DNA of 64,000 nucleotides. It comes from Microvelia longipes. Its lineage: Eukaryota > Arthropoda > Insecta > Hemiptera > Veliidae. The position numbers and the translations under genes are program-made. Location: NCBI GenBank assembly GCA_018340805.1, contig JACMZG010000008.1:15415522-15479521 (forward strand), in the 5' to 3' direction. Shown piece by piece: positions 33,640-46,940 of the stretch (positions within the stretch are counted from its first letter, which is position 1; each line of letters begins with the position of its first letter). The notes beneath the pieces were generated by a model. That model was not told the origin of the DNA. It searched no databases and worked only from the letters and a program-made list of their open reading frames with translations.

Positions 33640-34433
33640 AATTCGCTCAAAACCCTCTTTCAAATTTGTAACCAGTAAGTTATGAGCTGAAGGCTATAAC
33701 TAAGCTAAAGAGGAAATTTGTAGAGGACGTTTAATTGTTCCCAAGTCTAGCAACCATATCTATTTTTCTCTCGCTTTTCAATTTTTTCCCTGTAGATCCA
33801 GACCAGGTCACTTTTCAACCAATAGAGAAAATAAGTACACTTCGACTCAATAAAATTGTGCGAGAAACTTATTTATTTATTTTATGTTTTACAAAGCTCG
33901 GTAGTTTCAAATGATAAAAATACACTTTTTTCCCTTTGTCTTGAGTTATAAAGCGTGCTTTTTTAAACATTGTTGTTTTCTTCATGCTAAGAAAAACTCG
34001 ATAGTTAGTTTTAACTCTAAATGAAGTTTTATGCATCGAACATTTCCACAATTGCTAATTCTCAATGAAACAATAGGTTATATGTTTTCCTTAGGTTTTA
34101 AGTAGCTTTAGTGACTGAGACCGACCTTGAAATTAGCGCACGGAAACGTTTCTTTAGTGAAGAATCTAATATATAGTATATAAAACTTTGACTAATCTTT
34201 ATATCGAATATCTTAGAGTTGGTTTAGTCAAAGTATTTATTAAAAAAACAGCATTCACTATTTCTCGCCGACTAGGAAAGGTACTTGGAAAAAGTATCAT
34301 GTTTTAATAAAATTTGAAACCATGCGTCCGACGAAATTATTCGTTTTAGGCGCTCCGAGTATTTTTTCATCGCGCGTAGCGTATGTCTGCGAGATGCATG
34401 ACTCCTGTTTATGATATTTTATAATTGTTATAA
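33640..34433. other. AT-rich non-coding stretch
   Basis: No supported feature; GCGCGTAGCG near 34372 is a small GC-rich patch. Confidence 0.45.
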
Positions 34434-34467
34434 TTTTTTTTTTTTTTTTTTTTTTTTTAACTTTATT
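34434..34467 (-). promoter_or_regulatory. AATAAA followed by a 25-base A tract
   Basis: On the minus strand AATAAA (34467-34462) is followed after three bases by 25 A's (34458-34434). It lies 230 bases past the stop of the Pro-rich exon. The A tract in genomic DNA could be a retroposed poly(A) tail. Confidence 0.6.
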
Positions 34468-34697
34468 GATTATTGTCTACAATAAATGTATTTGACATAG
34501 TGCTAATGTTGGTAAAAGTGACTTGGCATTCTTGGTAGGAGGAATCACCCAGTGGTGATACTCCTTGGCGTGGTTAGGTAAATGTTGAATTTTACTTATA
34601 ATATAAAAATTTGGCTTGAACTAAATTAGTGGAATAGAAATTAGTTGACTTTTGAATAGTTGAATTTTCTGAAATGTTTTGCGTTTTTGAATTTAAA

Positions 34698-34928
34698 TTA
34701 ATATTGGTTATAAAAGAAGGTCACGCGGCCACTGTCGTCGAAGGCGCCGTAGAGGATTGGAAGGAATGGTTCTGGAATGTAGGGGTTGGGAGGAATGGTT
34801 CTGGAATGTAGGGGTTGGGAGGAATGGTTCTGGAATTTAGGGGTTGGAGGAATGGTTCTGGAATGTAGGGTTGGGAGGAATGGTTCTGGAATGTAGGGGT
34901 TGGGAGGAATGATGGTAAATACTTCTAA
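34698..34928 (-). CDS. last exon of a Pro-rich protein with 29-bp repeats
   Basis: The minus strand is open for 77 codons to TAA. It reads VFTIIPPNPYIPEPFLP early, then variants including RTIPPTPKFQNHSSQPLHSR, then PPNPYIPEPFLPILYGAFDD, and ends SGRVTFFYNQY. A 29/28-bp minisatellite (34763-34915) makes up the middle, so each unit is read in a different frame, yet no stop occurs. The acceptor could be TATTTTAAG (exon from 34928) or AAGTTAG (exon from 34924); the second gives the same phase as the secreted-protein gene at 13476. The Pro/Ile/Phe-rich style is also alike. A signal-peptide exon was not found. The A tract downstream raises the alternative that this is a retrocopy. Confidence 0.58.
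   Translation of the reverse strand, partial: LEVFTIIPPNPYIPEPFLPTLHSRTIPPTPKFQNHSSQPLHSRTIPPNPYIPEPFLPILYGAFDDSGRVTFFYNQY
34763..34915. repeat. 29-bp minisatellite, about five units
   Basis: The unit is GGAATGGTTCTGGAATGTAG then GGGTTGGGA, with lengths 29, 29, 28, 28 and 29. It lies inside the Pro-rich exon. Confidence 0.95.
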
Positions 34929-35197
34929 CTTAAAATAAAACTCTCATTAAGATTTATTGGGCTGAATAAAATGAATGTTGCTACTGCAAAGGAAATATTG
35001 TTAATTCATATTTGAATGATTATAGTATTATTGTATGATTTGATGTTGATTTTAGTGTTAGTTAGGTTTTTTGTTATTAATATTTTTTGGCCAAATATAA
35101 AAATTCAATTATAGTTGTGACCAAAAATATTTTTTATTATAATATTTTACTGAACGATTTAAAATTATCTAAATTTTGAAGTTTGATATTTACTTTA

Positions 35198-35403
35198 TTC
35201 ACAAGCAGGGTTTTAACAGGGGGTTTAACCCCGTGTTTAACTCCCAAGGTAGTTTCGTATGAATGGGATTGAAGTCGGGGTTTAACCCTGAAACTTATTT
35301 TTTATCGGGGTTGAGTCTAAACTTTAGGTTAAAACACTGTTTGAACAGTTGAGGTTAAAACCCCAAAGGGGTTGAACTTCCTAGCAAACCCCGTGTGTGA
35401 ACG
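35198..35403. mobile_element. MITE-like element, copy 2
   Basis: The ends TTCACAAGCAGGGTTTT and, as reverse complement of the right end, GTTCACACACGGGGTTT are imperfect inverted repeats. The interior matches the element at 4913-5104 (GAATGGGATTGAA, CTTATTTTTTATCGGGGTTG, TTTGAACAGTTGAGG). Confidence 0.7.
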
Positions 35404-36100
35404 GAGTAATTATTTCAAAATCTACTCTTACATTAATCTTACACATAAAAGAGTTTATAGGTAAAAACAATAAAATATATATTTTTTATTTAGACCAAAT
35501 TTATAGTTACATACATTTAATACGTTTAATTACATTCAAAGTTGTAACAGATATTAAATTAAATTATTTTAATTAAATACAATAATTTAATTATCTATTT
35601 GTAAATTAAATATTATTACAAAATAAAATCTTACTCCATAAACATACAAAAATAATTTGTTCATTTCACTTTATCTGGGGTATTTTAAAGTCAAGGTAGA
35701 AATAGGAAAAAAACTAAAAATTAAGTGATCTTTAGAAAACAAAATTAATGAACTATATAATTCACGAAGTTTATTAGCTTAAGTTTCAGGGATTTTTGTT
35801 TGGAATCGTGATATTTAACAAAATAATCAATTAACCTCTTTTGAAAAGAAAATAAGCTAAAGATAATAAATTGAAATAGTTAAGCACGACAGAGACCGGA
35901 GTTGGTAACCAATAGTCTATAAATACTTAAGTTGAAGCTTTGCTAAATAGAAATATCATGGATAATATATTAGTAGCGATTTATAAAAGAAAGAATTAAT
36001 CAACTAAATTGTAAACATTAATCATACTATAGAATGTTACAATTTAGAAATTATTGATACGAATATGCTAAATTATTTTTAAAATAAATAAACTAAGTAA
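35404..36100. other. AT-rich non-coding stretch
   Basis: No supported feature seen. Confidence 0.5.
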
Positions 36101-36106
36101 ATAATA

Positions 36107-36340
36107 CGGGCCTTCGGCCCGTAGCCGCTACGCGGCCTCGGCGCTTCGCGCCTCGTCCGCTCCGCGGCGTCGGCCCACCGGGCCGCTTCGCGGCCCGGGC
36201 GCCTCCCTGTGGCCGCTTCGCGGCCACATTGTTGTTGGTTTGTATTATGTGTTGTTCATGTTACATGGCATTTTGCCATGTATCTAGCGAATTTTCACAG
36301 CTTTTCCACACAGGCCCGCTTCGCGGGCCTGAGAGGCTTT
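36107..36340. repeat. array of nine GC-rich micro-hairpins
   Basis: In order: CGGGCCTTCGGCCCG, GCCGCTACGCGGC, GGCGCTTCGCGCC, CCGCTCCGCGG, GGCCCACCGGGCC, CGGGCCGCTTCGCGGCCCG, GTGGCCGCTTCGCGGCCAC, ACATGGCATTTTGCCATGT, and at 36311-36331 a 21-base hairpin with GCTTCGC at its tip. Loops are 3-5 bases. Four contain GCTTCGC. A decayed copy lies at 12957-13170. The frame at 36209-36490 runs through it and is not a gene. Confidence 0.93.
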
Positions 36341-36659
36341 CTCACAAATTTGATTTTGCTAGAAGATTTTATTCATACTCTATTATTAATTGTATGCTAT
36401 AATATTAAAATTAAGAAGCATTATTGTGCCGGCAATCGCGCAACAATCGTCACGGAATTCATTCTAGAATATTTTTACCGTCTAAATTAATAAATCTTGA
36501 AACGAATCGAAAAACTAGAATAAAATACGTCAAACATAATTCTTTCCTGACAGTGTTGTCCAAAATTACAAAACAAAACAAATTTATATAAAAATAAAAC
36601 TAGCGGCGGTCGCGACAACTATAAACAAAAATATATTCATGATTTTTGTTTTTAAATAA

Positions 36660-37256
36660 AAATGCCGTTTCCGTCACTAAAGATTGTCTGATTGAGCTGA
36701 AACCGGTCGCAATCGTTTTAGAATGACTTCGACCATATAAAAACTACTTCGAGGTTCTTCCGCTTTACGGGCCTGCTTTGCTCGGCGTGATTTAGTGGAA
36801 GCCATTTTTGTCCTGTCTCTCTAGGACAGTAGGCTTACCAGGATGGAGTAAGAGGTAGAGGCCCCTCTTTTATACCATATCACCACCCTCTAACACTACT
36901 GAACCCAACAGATATCGTACGAGTCTTTGACCTTGACGTATACATATATACAAGATTATATATATATGTATACCGTTTGCGCCATTTGTGATGGTTCGAT
37001 TGAGCTGAAACCGGTCTTAATCGATTTAGCTAGCCGTCTACCTAAACACAAAATACCTTGTTTTAAAGCCATTTCAAGTTTCAAAAAAAATTTTTTTCAT
37101 GACGTCATAACTTTGGTTGATGACGTCATAATGTTTTTATAAACAATAGGCCTCGTAACCTCCTCGACATCTCGCGATTTGCAAAGTTTCGTTTCAATTT
37201 GAGAACGCCTTCGAGAGTTATCGTTCGCCATACGAAAGGGTAGAAACTCTTACATA
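36660..37256 (+). repeat. dispersed repeat with two CRE palindromes
   Basis: GAGCTGAAACCGGTC occurs at about 36694 and 37006, related to the tandem repeat at 16915. TGACGTCA occurs at 37100-37107 and 37121-37128. The unit runs into a TA tract. No coding evidence. Confidence 0.6.
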
Positions 37257-37281
37257 CATATATTATATATACATATTATTA

Positions 37282-37314
<33 letters not shown>

Positions 37315-37460
37315 CTATATATATAAACTTTTTTCGGACATATTTTTTTGTTATCAGGAAGTCAATAGGAACCAATTCCGCTCACTCCCACCCTCAACTT
37401 CCGCCATCCGAACAACCTCATAAGCGTCATTTTCATAATGAAAATTCGCTAAAAATGCAT
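37257..37460 (+). repeat. TA tract plus attached repeat, copy 2
   Basis: The TA tract (37257-37325) is followed by TATCAGGAAGTCAATAGG, CCTCATAAGCGTCATTTT and GAAAATTCGCTAAAAATG, a diverged version of the sequence after the TA tracts at 28895 and 62530. Further ATTCGCTAAAA ends occur near 37850 and 32155. Confidence 0.6.
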
Positions 37461-37869
37461 TTGACTTATGATGTTTTCAAATTTGATGCTAGGACTAAAT
37501 AATTCTAGCACGGAGGTCCGCAAGCCAGGGGATTTTTCTGGATTTTTATAAAGAAAAGGCTTATATATTATTTATCCCATACTTTATAGAAAACTATAGC
37601 CGTTATCTCAAATTCTACACATCACAGCATTGTTCGCACTCATTTAAAGCCGTGTTAAGCACACTGTGATTGAAAACTCTTGAAAAAAAGATAAGTTCTG
37701 TTGCTATTGCTCAAATTATGAGACAGTTTTTCAAAACAAGTTTTTCAAAACCCAGTTTTTGATTTTTTGTGATCAGGTACCTCTAAAACGGATTTCGGTC
37801 ACATTCCTAGGTTCTCCTCCTGCCACACATATTTTTTCGGAGAAAATTCGCTAAAACGGCTCTCTTAAA

Positions 37870-40225
<2,356 letters not shown>

Positions 40226-40379
40226 ATCCATTTATTATGTTTATCATTACATTTATAGCTATAATTTAGTATATATTTTACAAACATAAATCAGCCTTTG
40301 CAGCTGTGGACATGCGAGTTCTATGCTTTTATAACTTCAGATAAAGCTTTTGATTATTTAAATACGTTTGAATTAATTT

Positions 40380-40500
40380 TACAATCAATTATTATTATTA
40401 TTATTTTTTTTTTTTTATTATATTTTAATTATTTATTTATTTTTATTTATATTTTAATTATTTATTTATTTATTTTTTTTTTATTTTTTATTTATTGATT
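40380..40500. repeat. (ATT)n and (TTTA)n simple repeats
   Basis: ATT and TTTA tracts with T-runs. The phrase TATTAGCTTCTGAAGCAATG just after it recurs after the TA tract at 49542, so the flank is also repeated. Confidence 0.85.
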
Positions 40501-43500
40501 ATTAGCTTCTGAAGCAATGAAACACTTTACTGTCATATAATTGTAATATAAAATTTTTTTAGTGTAATTGATATATCATACTGAATTTATCGATCTAAAA
40601 TTAGTGTTTTTGGTACCTCATGTCTTGTTGTTGTTCTCTGCAAACACTTTTAAGGCTACATACTAAGCTAAATAAACAATGGCATAAGTTATGCCTTATA
40701 TGCCATGGCTGTAAAGTTCTCCTCTCAAATTTTTGATGCATTGAAGTGGGTACTTTCCTTTTGCACTCGAAATAAATAAATATTTAATTAAGAAAAATTT
40801 ATTATTGTCATTACTTTTAACGTAACTATCATTCATCAGTGACTATTCAATCAAGCTTGAATAAACTCTTAAATTTAATTTTTGGATATTTTATTTTTTC
40901 TTGAAGGACTTTATTCTTATATTTAACTTATTTTGTAATCTTTCATAATTCTGTTGTCCTAAATTAATATGACGGACAGAAAATCTTATCTAATGATACT
41001 TAACTTCTATAGTTAAGTGACTGGCGTTTCGAACTCCTAATATGCAGGTTCAGTCATCATTACACGCAGACTATTTGACTCAGTACTACCAACCCAACGG
41101 ATTTTAAACGCTTGAGATAAAACTCTAATATCTAGTCTCAATCGTTTCTGTGAAGAGCTCTTAAAAACGATAGACTACAGTTAATGAAGAAATATTGACA
41201 CGCACTGATTATGAAACGACTTCAAGTAAAAGATGTACTTAGTCTTTGTTCAAGTATGTAATTAGTGAGTAATAACGACGAAGTATGTAAATTACATTAA
41301 TGTCGTAATAAGTTTAATTGTATTTGAATTATCTGATGAGGTTATTGTTGTGAAATAGCCAACAAATTAGGAATACAATCACTAGCTTATTACACATTTA
41401 AGTATTGACATTTACTAATTAAGTATAAAAGTTTTACTTATTATTTTTTTACAATATACCTTTTTTGTGATTGATTGTTATGTGTTTTTCACTTTGACAA
41501 TCTTGATTATTTTTTTAATTTTGCCTGAATCGGTTTTGTTAATCCAATTGTCTCATGAAGGATAAATTAAAAAATTCGAATAATTTTATCTACCCACATA
41601 TTTTTTTATTTCATTTTTTTATTTATTGGTTCAGAGGAAAAATGTGTTTTTAAATAGTACCTTATTGATCCTAGTATATTCCTCTGAATTTTAGCCCGAA
41701 ATCATGTCTTATCAGTGTTTGCATTTACTATAAAAAAACAATTTAGAAAAATGTATATTATTTATGAATTAATTAAAATACGATGAATTTCTGTTGTTAA
41801 AATCCCTTAAATATCGTTGAGTTCTTTAGAATTTCCAAATCTTGTGATGCGGACCGCGACGAATAGAAAATTATATTGGAAACAACTTGAGGTGGACAAC
41901 ACATCATTATGTTGACTCGACGTAATACACTCTGAAACGTAGCAACACTGTTTCACTTTTTTCCCTCCCTAAAACCCTTAATAATGTTTCTAACAGTAGA
42001 AACGAAACGTCAAAAACTTTTGTGTTTTTTGTCATAGCGGTAGAAGATTGTGAACTTCTTGATATTAACCCCAGAATTTATGGTTTGAAACCTTTTTTTC
42101 GAATATTCGAGCTAACATACTACATTGTTAATTTTTTATTATTTTAATATTTTAAGACTGTTATATCACTATATTAACTAATAATTGGATGCGATACAAC
42201 TATGATAATAATAATGTATTTAATTTCAAAATAAACTGGTTGAGGAGCACGTAGATCGCCGGAGTACTACGAACACTCGAGCTTAAGACTCAGCATTACT
42301 TTAAAATTTAAATCATCATATAAAATGCGAAACATATAAACAATTTGAATGCTGTTCTAAGTATATTATGTGATGCTATCGAGTTTTGCAAAACATGAAT
42401 AGTTGACACAATATGATTGTGCAAAAGACACCTAGTAATGCAACAAGCAAAAACCTGTGCTTTTGCTCAATTATATTGATCGTGTCTCTTGCATAGTTTT
42501 CTTGTACCAATAGTTTTAAGTTTTTGACTGTATTTAATCTATTGTAATTCTCGGTAGCTTAATCACCGATATTTACAGCAATTAAGGAATGATAACCTGA
42601 AATATTTCTATAACCTTCTCTCGAAAAATAAATTTGTAACTAGCCGTTCGATCGAGCGGATGCTTTTGCTGTAGATATTCAGTTATTTTGAAGGTTTAAT
42701 CGGCTTGTGTTTCTGCATCTGCTATTCAGTGAATAAACCATTTTTAAAACGCTTGGATCTCTCTGCGCCTTTCTTTCTCCGACTATTTATCCCACTTTAC
42801 AATTATTGCATGTTTTTAAAAATATGAATTTACTCTCGCAACTTTGACTTACACTATAATTTTACAAGTATATCTATGTTTTTGGGTAAACAGAACAAAC
42901 TAAATTCTTTAAGTTAACTAAAACTGGATAATTAATAACAACACAAGTAAGAACAATACAAACAATTCCCATAATAATAAAAACATTTTTAATCAGCTGT
43001 TACTACAGGAAGTTCGATAAGGTTTAATTAAACAAAATAATACACAAACGGCAATCAATCTTAGCTTACTAACCTAAAAAACTAAAATAGTTTTACACAT
43101 TACTTACAAAAAGTGCCTGGTAATGTTATAATATCTATTCTCGTGCATGCTTAGCAGATAAGAACCAATTACATGTATAGAGTTATATGCACTTTAAATA
43201 TTACAATATACATAAAAGATTTCTTTATTATTTTTAAGCAATCTTTTATTAGCTTTTGGTTTATTCATTTAGTGTTGCACATTTATGACTTTTTCTATTT
43301 ACACGTGTGTCAAGTAAAAATTGGAAAATAATTTTCCAATTTGATTTTTGGAAAATTAAAGACCATTATGATTAAAGTTAAATTGATTTTTCACTTACAT
43401 AGAGGGCTGAAGTTTTTATCGACTAAATTATCCAACAATTTATTGAATGATATCTATGCTTAGATTAGTAAGTAATGTGGTACTTTGATACATTTCCCAA

Positions 43501-43530
43501 TTCTGACGGTTAGCAAATCGAGCCCTAATT
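40501..43530. other. AT-rich stretch with scattered repeat fragments
   Basis: Near 41020-41070 the minus strand has GATGACTGAACCTGCATAT and GTTCGAAACGCC, a possible Penelope-like tail. At 42376 there is a copy of the 35-bp motif. At 42640-42760 a phrase around GTGAATAAACCATTT could be part of an LTR but I cannot show its ends. AAATTGGAAAA/TTTTCCAATTT forms a hairpin near 43318. Confidence 0.4.
42376..42410 (+). repeat. dispersed 35-bp motif, copy 2
   Basis: CTATCGAGTTTTGCAAAACA followed by TGAATAGTTGACACA: one base differs from the copy at 22974. Confidence 0.8.
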
Positions 43531-43533
43531 AAA

Positions 43534-43672
43534 AATGACCTTGTCAAGAGCGTAATAAAACCTAAATGACCTTGTCAAGAGCGTAATAAAACCTAAATGA
43601 CCTTGTCAAGAGTGTAATAAAACCTAAATGACCTTGTCAAGAGTGTAATAAAACCTAAATGATCTTGTTAAT
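43534..43672. repeat. 31-bp tandem repeat, about 4.5 units
   Basis: The unit is AAATGACCTTGTCAAGAGCG followed by TAATAAAACCT, almost identical between copies apart from GCG/GTG. Confidence 0.97.
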
Positions 43673-44264
43673 AGGTCGTTGGGTGCACGAAGCTAACCTG
43701 GAGTTGACTTTTATTATTATATACTCTATAATAATATAATAGTAAATTGAGAATAATAATATATAATAGTAAATTCTATAAAAATATAATAATAGTAAAT
43801 TGAGATATGCAAATTTTAGTATTTAGAACAGTTATTTATAAAGAACTTATTCTTATAATTGATATAGTTGACTTGACTGGACTGAAATAATACAATGACA
43901 TTTCTTGTAATTAAGTATTCATAACAGCGTTATCAGTTGTCTTACGCTATTGTTTACATAAAATCATTGCCAACAGTTTTAAACGTTGATCTTATTCTTA
44001 ATGTATACAAAATACTATTCTTGAACGTATGTTTCAATTACATGCGTTGTAATTCAACATACTCCCCTTTCCTTGAGTTACAATTTTTAGCATTCTAGCG
44101 TTAAACTTATTTGTTTGATTCTAGCGTGTCTCTACTTATCGTTGGAAATCTAGTTGCAGTCAAAAACATGTTGATGTAAGCATGAAACCTTAAAGAGTAT
44201 ATAAATAGGTCAAAGTAAACCTGGGTAAAAATGACACTGCTGGTTCTTTGTGTTCTACTTAATT

Positions 44265-44520
44265 TATACTTATTTACTCTTTACTATTTTATTTTTATTT
44301 ATTAACTTTTTATACTCCTTTATGTTTACTTATTTACTTCATATACTGCTTTATTTCTAATTATTTACTTCTTTTACTGTTTTATTTCTACTTATTTACT
44401 TGCTATACTCCTTTATTTTTACTTATTTACTTCTGATACTGCTTTATTTCTAATTATTAACTTCCTTTACTGTTTTATTTTTACTTATATACTTGTTATA
44501 CTCCTTTATTTCTACATTAT
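44265..44520. repeat. 36-bp tandem repeat
   Basis: The unit is roughly TACTCCTTTATTTCTACTTA plus TTTACTTC. Variants TATACTCC, ATACTGC and TTACTGT alternate, suggesting a higher-order unit of three. Confidence 0.85.
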
Positions 44521-45627
44521 TTACTACTTACCGAACTCCGTTACTTTATTCACAAATTGCTCCTTCCAAATTGGTTCAAGAGACTTACATGTTTTCTGAT
44601 ACTTATCAAATTTTGCTCATGAGTCCAGTTTTTATGTTAAATTTTCGTTTTAACTCTTAAAAGCTTACTTTTACATGGATCATGGAACCATAATCTAGTG
44701 ATTCTGGGCACATTACTTCCATATATATTATATTATATTATATTATGTTAATATTATATACAAATAAAATTTTCTATTTATACTCTCCAAAAATTCGGAC
44801 ATTTTGACGGACATTAAGTTCATTTATCAATGTAGAATAGTTTGGTGTTTCTATACTCTATATAATTTGGTGTGATTGTATGATTCTTTTTATAAAATTG
44901 TGGGCTTATTTATTTATTTAGGAAATAAAATATAATTTTGCTTAATAATATACAGGCTTTTGGTCCCTAGCCTCGGGCACTCCACGGCGTCCGTTACCTT
45001 TGTGGTGCTCCAATTAATATTTAAAATATTTATGAAGATACTTATATTTAAAATATTTAGATCTTATATGAGTGATATTAACTGTTGTGGGAGTATTTAT
45101 TTCTAGGGAAACTCATTTCTTCAAAGTATATTTTATATAATATGATAGTGCCAAAGCAACTATCCGTTAAGGACTTATATTTCAGTTAGGAGTCTTTATA
45201 TCATATTTCTCACTTATAATAGATCATATTACCTTCTGTTTGTTTGTATAGAGGTCTTCAAAGGTCGCATTCTTTGTGAGCGGTGACCGGGTCCTTGAAA
45301 GTTTGAAAGTCACCTGACTTAGATTCTCATTGCATAACTTAAATAATTTCTCATGTTACTGTGACTTTGCAAGGGCGGATCGCGTTGGTTTTGTCCCACG
45401 CTCGTTTCAATGTTAAGATAAACTGAAGATGATCAATTATTTGTTTTTGATTAGTAATGAAATTTTCTAGAAATGACAGTGTTGTCTATTGTCTTTAATT
45501 GGTCATTTGTTATATTTTGTTTCTTTAGATTTTTACTTAGCCTCACCAAGTACCGTAAGTGTACAGGAAAATTCTTGTATTTGTAGCATTAGTTAATTTA
45601 TATTATTAAAAGGTTAGAGACCACAAT
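44521..45627. other. AT-rich stretch, no gene seen
   Basis: GGCTTTTGGTCCCTAGCCTC near 44955 could be a decayed GC-hairpin fragment. Nothing else. Confidence 0.4.
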
Positions 45628-45968
45628 ATTAAGAATTAAAAGTTTTTTAGGTGGAAATGGTCTAAATATAAATAAAACTCAATTTACCAAGCTTTCAACT
45701 ATATATTAAGTCTTTTTCAAGGTACATAATTATAAGATAATAACAATAAATAACTACATAATTTAAAACATAACACTATCACCTACAAACAAGCTCTGAG
45801 ACAAGAAACCGTCACAAAAAAAGTCGTTATCAAGGACATTTCAAAATAAAATTATACTGAGAAAAATAAAACTAAATAAAGATCTACTATTAGAGGGGCT
45901 GACCCCTAGAAATATTTGAGGTTATAATTACATTTATTAATTATTTAACATTTCTGAGTTCATAATAA

Positions 45969-46400
45969 TTATTTATTTAATAAATTTCTATAAATTGCAC
46001 TTAGTTTGTCAATGTCAGTTTTTTTATTACATGCTTTCGGGTTAGTTGTGATAAAAGTCATTTCTTTGAACAATCTTTTTTTAATATTAGTTTCCTGAGT
46101 TAAAATTTTAGCGTTCTTGTAGCTAAATTTGTGGTCATTTTGTACAGCATGTTGAGCTAGGGCACATTGTTGTACGGGTTTGGTTATTTCTGATTTATGT
46201 CCGGAAATTCTGTTTTTAAGTTTTTGTCCAGTCTGTCCAATATAAACCTTGTCACAGTCATTACACGGTATTTCATAAATAATTTTGGATTTTTCATTTT
46301 TGGGAATTGGAGTCTTTAATTTTGAGAAAGTTTGTGAGTAAACAGTTTTCTGGGATTTCATTGAGATTTTTATATTATTGACTGATTTATTATACAACAA
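45969..46400 (-). CDS. GIY-YIG endonuclease fragment of a Penelope-like element
   Basis: The 143-residue frame is the C-terminal part of a Penelope-like polyprotein, which normally joins reverse transcriptase to a GIY-YIG nuclease that nicks the target. Visible motifs: IIYEIPCNDCDKVYIGQT at 40-57, with the IY and YIG strands and the Cys pair (46, 49) seen in this family; Arg64 and His68 in NRISGHKSEI; a conserved HAVQNDHKF after it. The first residues come from the junction with the right arm, so the ATG at 46400 is an accident and the upstream gene is missing. The frame ends in TAA at the normal C-terminus. Not expected to be active alone. Confidence 0.88.
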   Translation of the reverse strand: MLYNKSVNNIKISMKSQKTVYSQTFSKLKTPIPKNEKSKIIYEIPCNDCDKVYIGQTGQKLKNRISGHKSEITKPVQQCALAQHAVQNDHKFSYKNAKILTQETNIKKRLFKEMTFITTNPKACNKKTDIDKLSAIYRNLLNK

Positions 46401-46598
46401 TGTGCCCTAGCTCAACATGCTGTACAAAATGACCACAAATTTAGCTACAAGAACGCTAAAATTTTAACTCAGGAAACTAATATTAAAAAAAGATTGTTCA
46501 AAGAAATGACTTTTATCACAACTAACCCGAAAGCATGTAATAAAAAAACTGACATTGACAAACTAAGTGCAATTTATAGAAATTTATTAAATAAATAA
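46401..46598 (+). pseudogene. duplicated C-terminus of the Penelope-like protein
   Basis: The plus strand of the right arm encodes residues 79-143 of the minus-strand frame (starts CALAQHAVQNDH, ends IYRNLLNK, TAA). The nuclease core is absent. Confidence 0.9.
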
Positions 46599-46940
46599 TT
46601 ATTATGAACTCAGAAATGTTAAATAATTAATAAATGTAATTATAACCTCAAATATTTCTAGGGGTCAGCCCCTCTAATAGTAGATCTTTATTTAGTTTTA
46701 TTTTTCTCAGTATAATTTTATTTTGAAATGTCCTTGATAACGACTTTTTTTGTAACGGTTTTTTTGTCTCAGAGCTTGTTTGTAGGTGATAGTGTTATGT
46801 TTTAAATTATGTAGTTATTTATTGTTATTATCTTATAATTATGTACCTTGAAAAAGACTTAATATATAGTTGAAAGCTTGGTAAATTGAGTTTTATTTAT
46901 ATTTAGACCATTTCCACCTAAAAAACTTTTAATTCTTAAT

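Larger units (their letters stand above)
45628..46940. mobile_element. Penelope-like element, head-to-head inverted duplication
   Basis: The left arm 45628-46174 and right arm 46393-46940 are near-identical reverse complements (547 and 548 bp) around a 218-bp spacer. Each arm holds the last 65 codons of a GIY-YIG protein, its 3' untranslated part and a tail with ACCTTGAAAAAGACTT and AGTTGAAAGCTTGGTAAA. The spacer holds the nuclease core of the left copy only. There is no reverse transcriptase, so both copies are 5'-truncated. Small differences between arms, such as TGACGGTTT versus TAACGGTTT, suggest a recent event. Confidence 0.9.

Noticed and set aside
36209..36490. A 93-codon plus-strand frame over the GC-rich block.
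   Set aside because: The GC-rich part is explained by consecutive hairpins, and the rest has no coding character.
42640..42760. A possible LTR with polyadenylation signal (GTGAATAAACC).
   Set aside because: No second LTR, primer-binding site or target duplication was seen.
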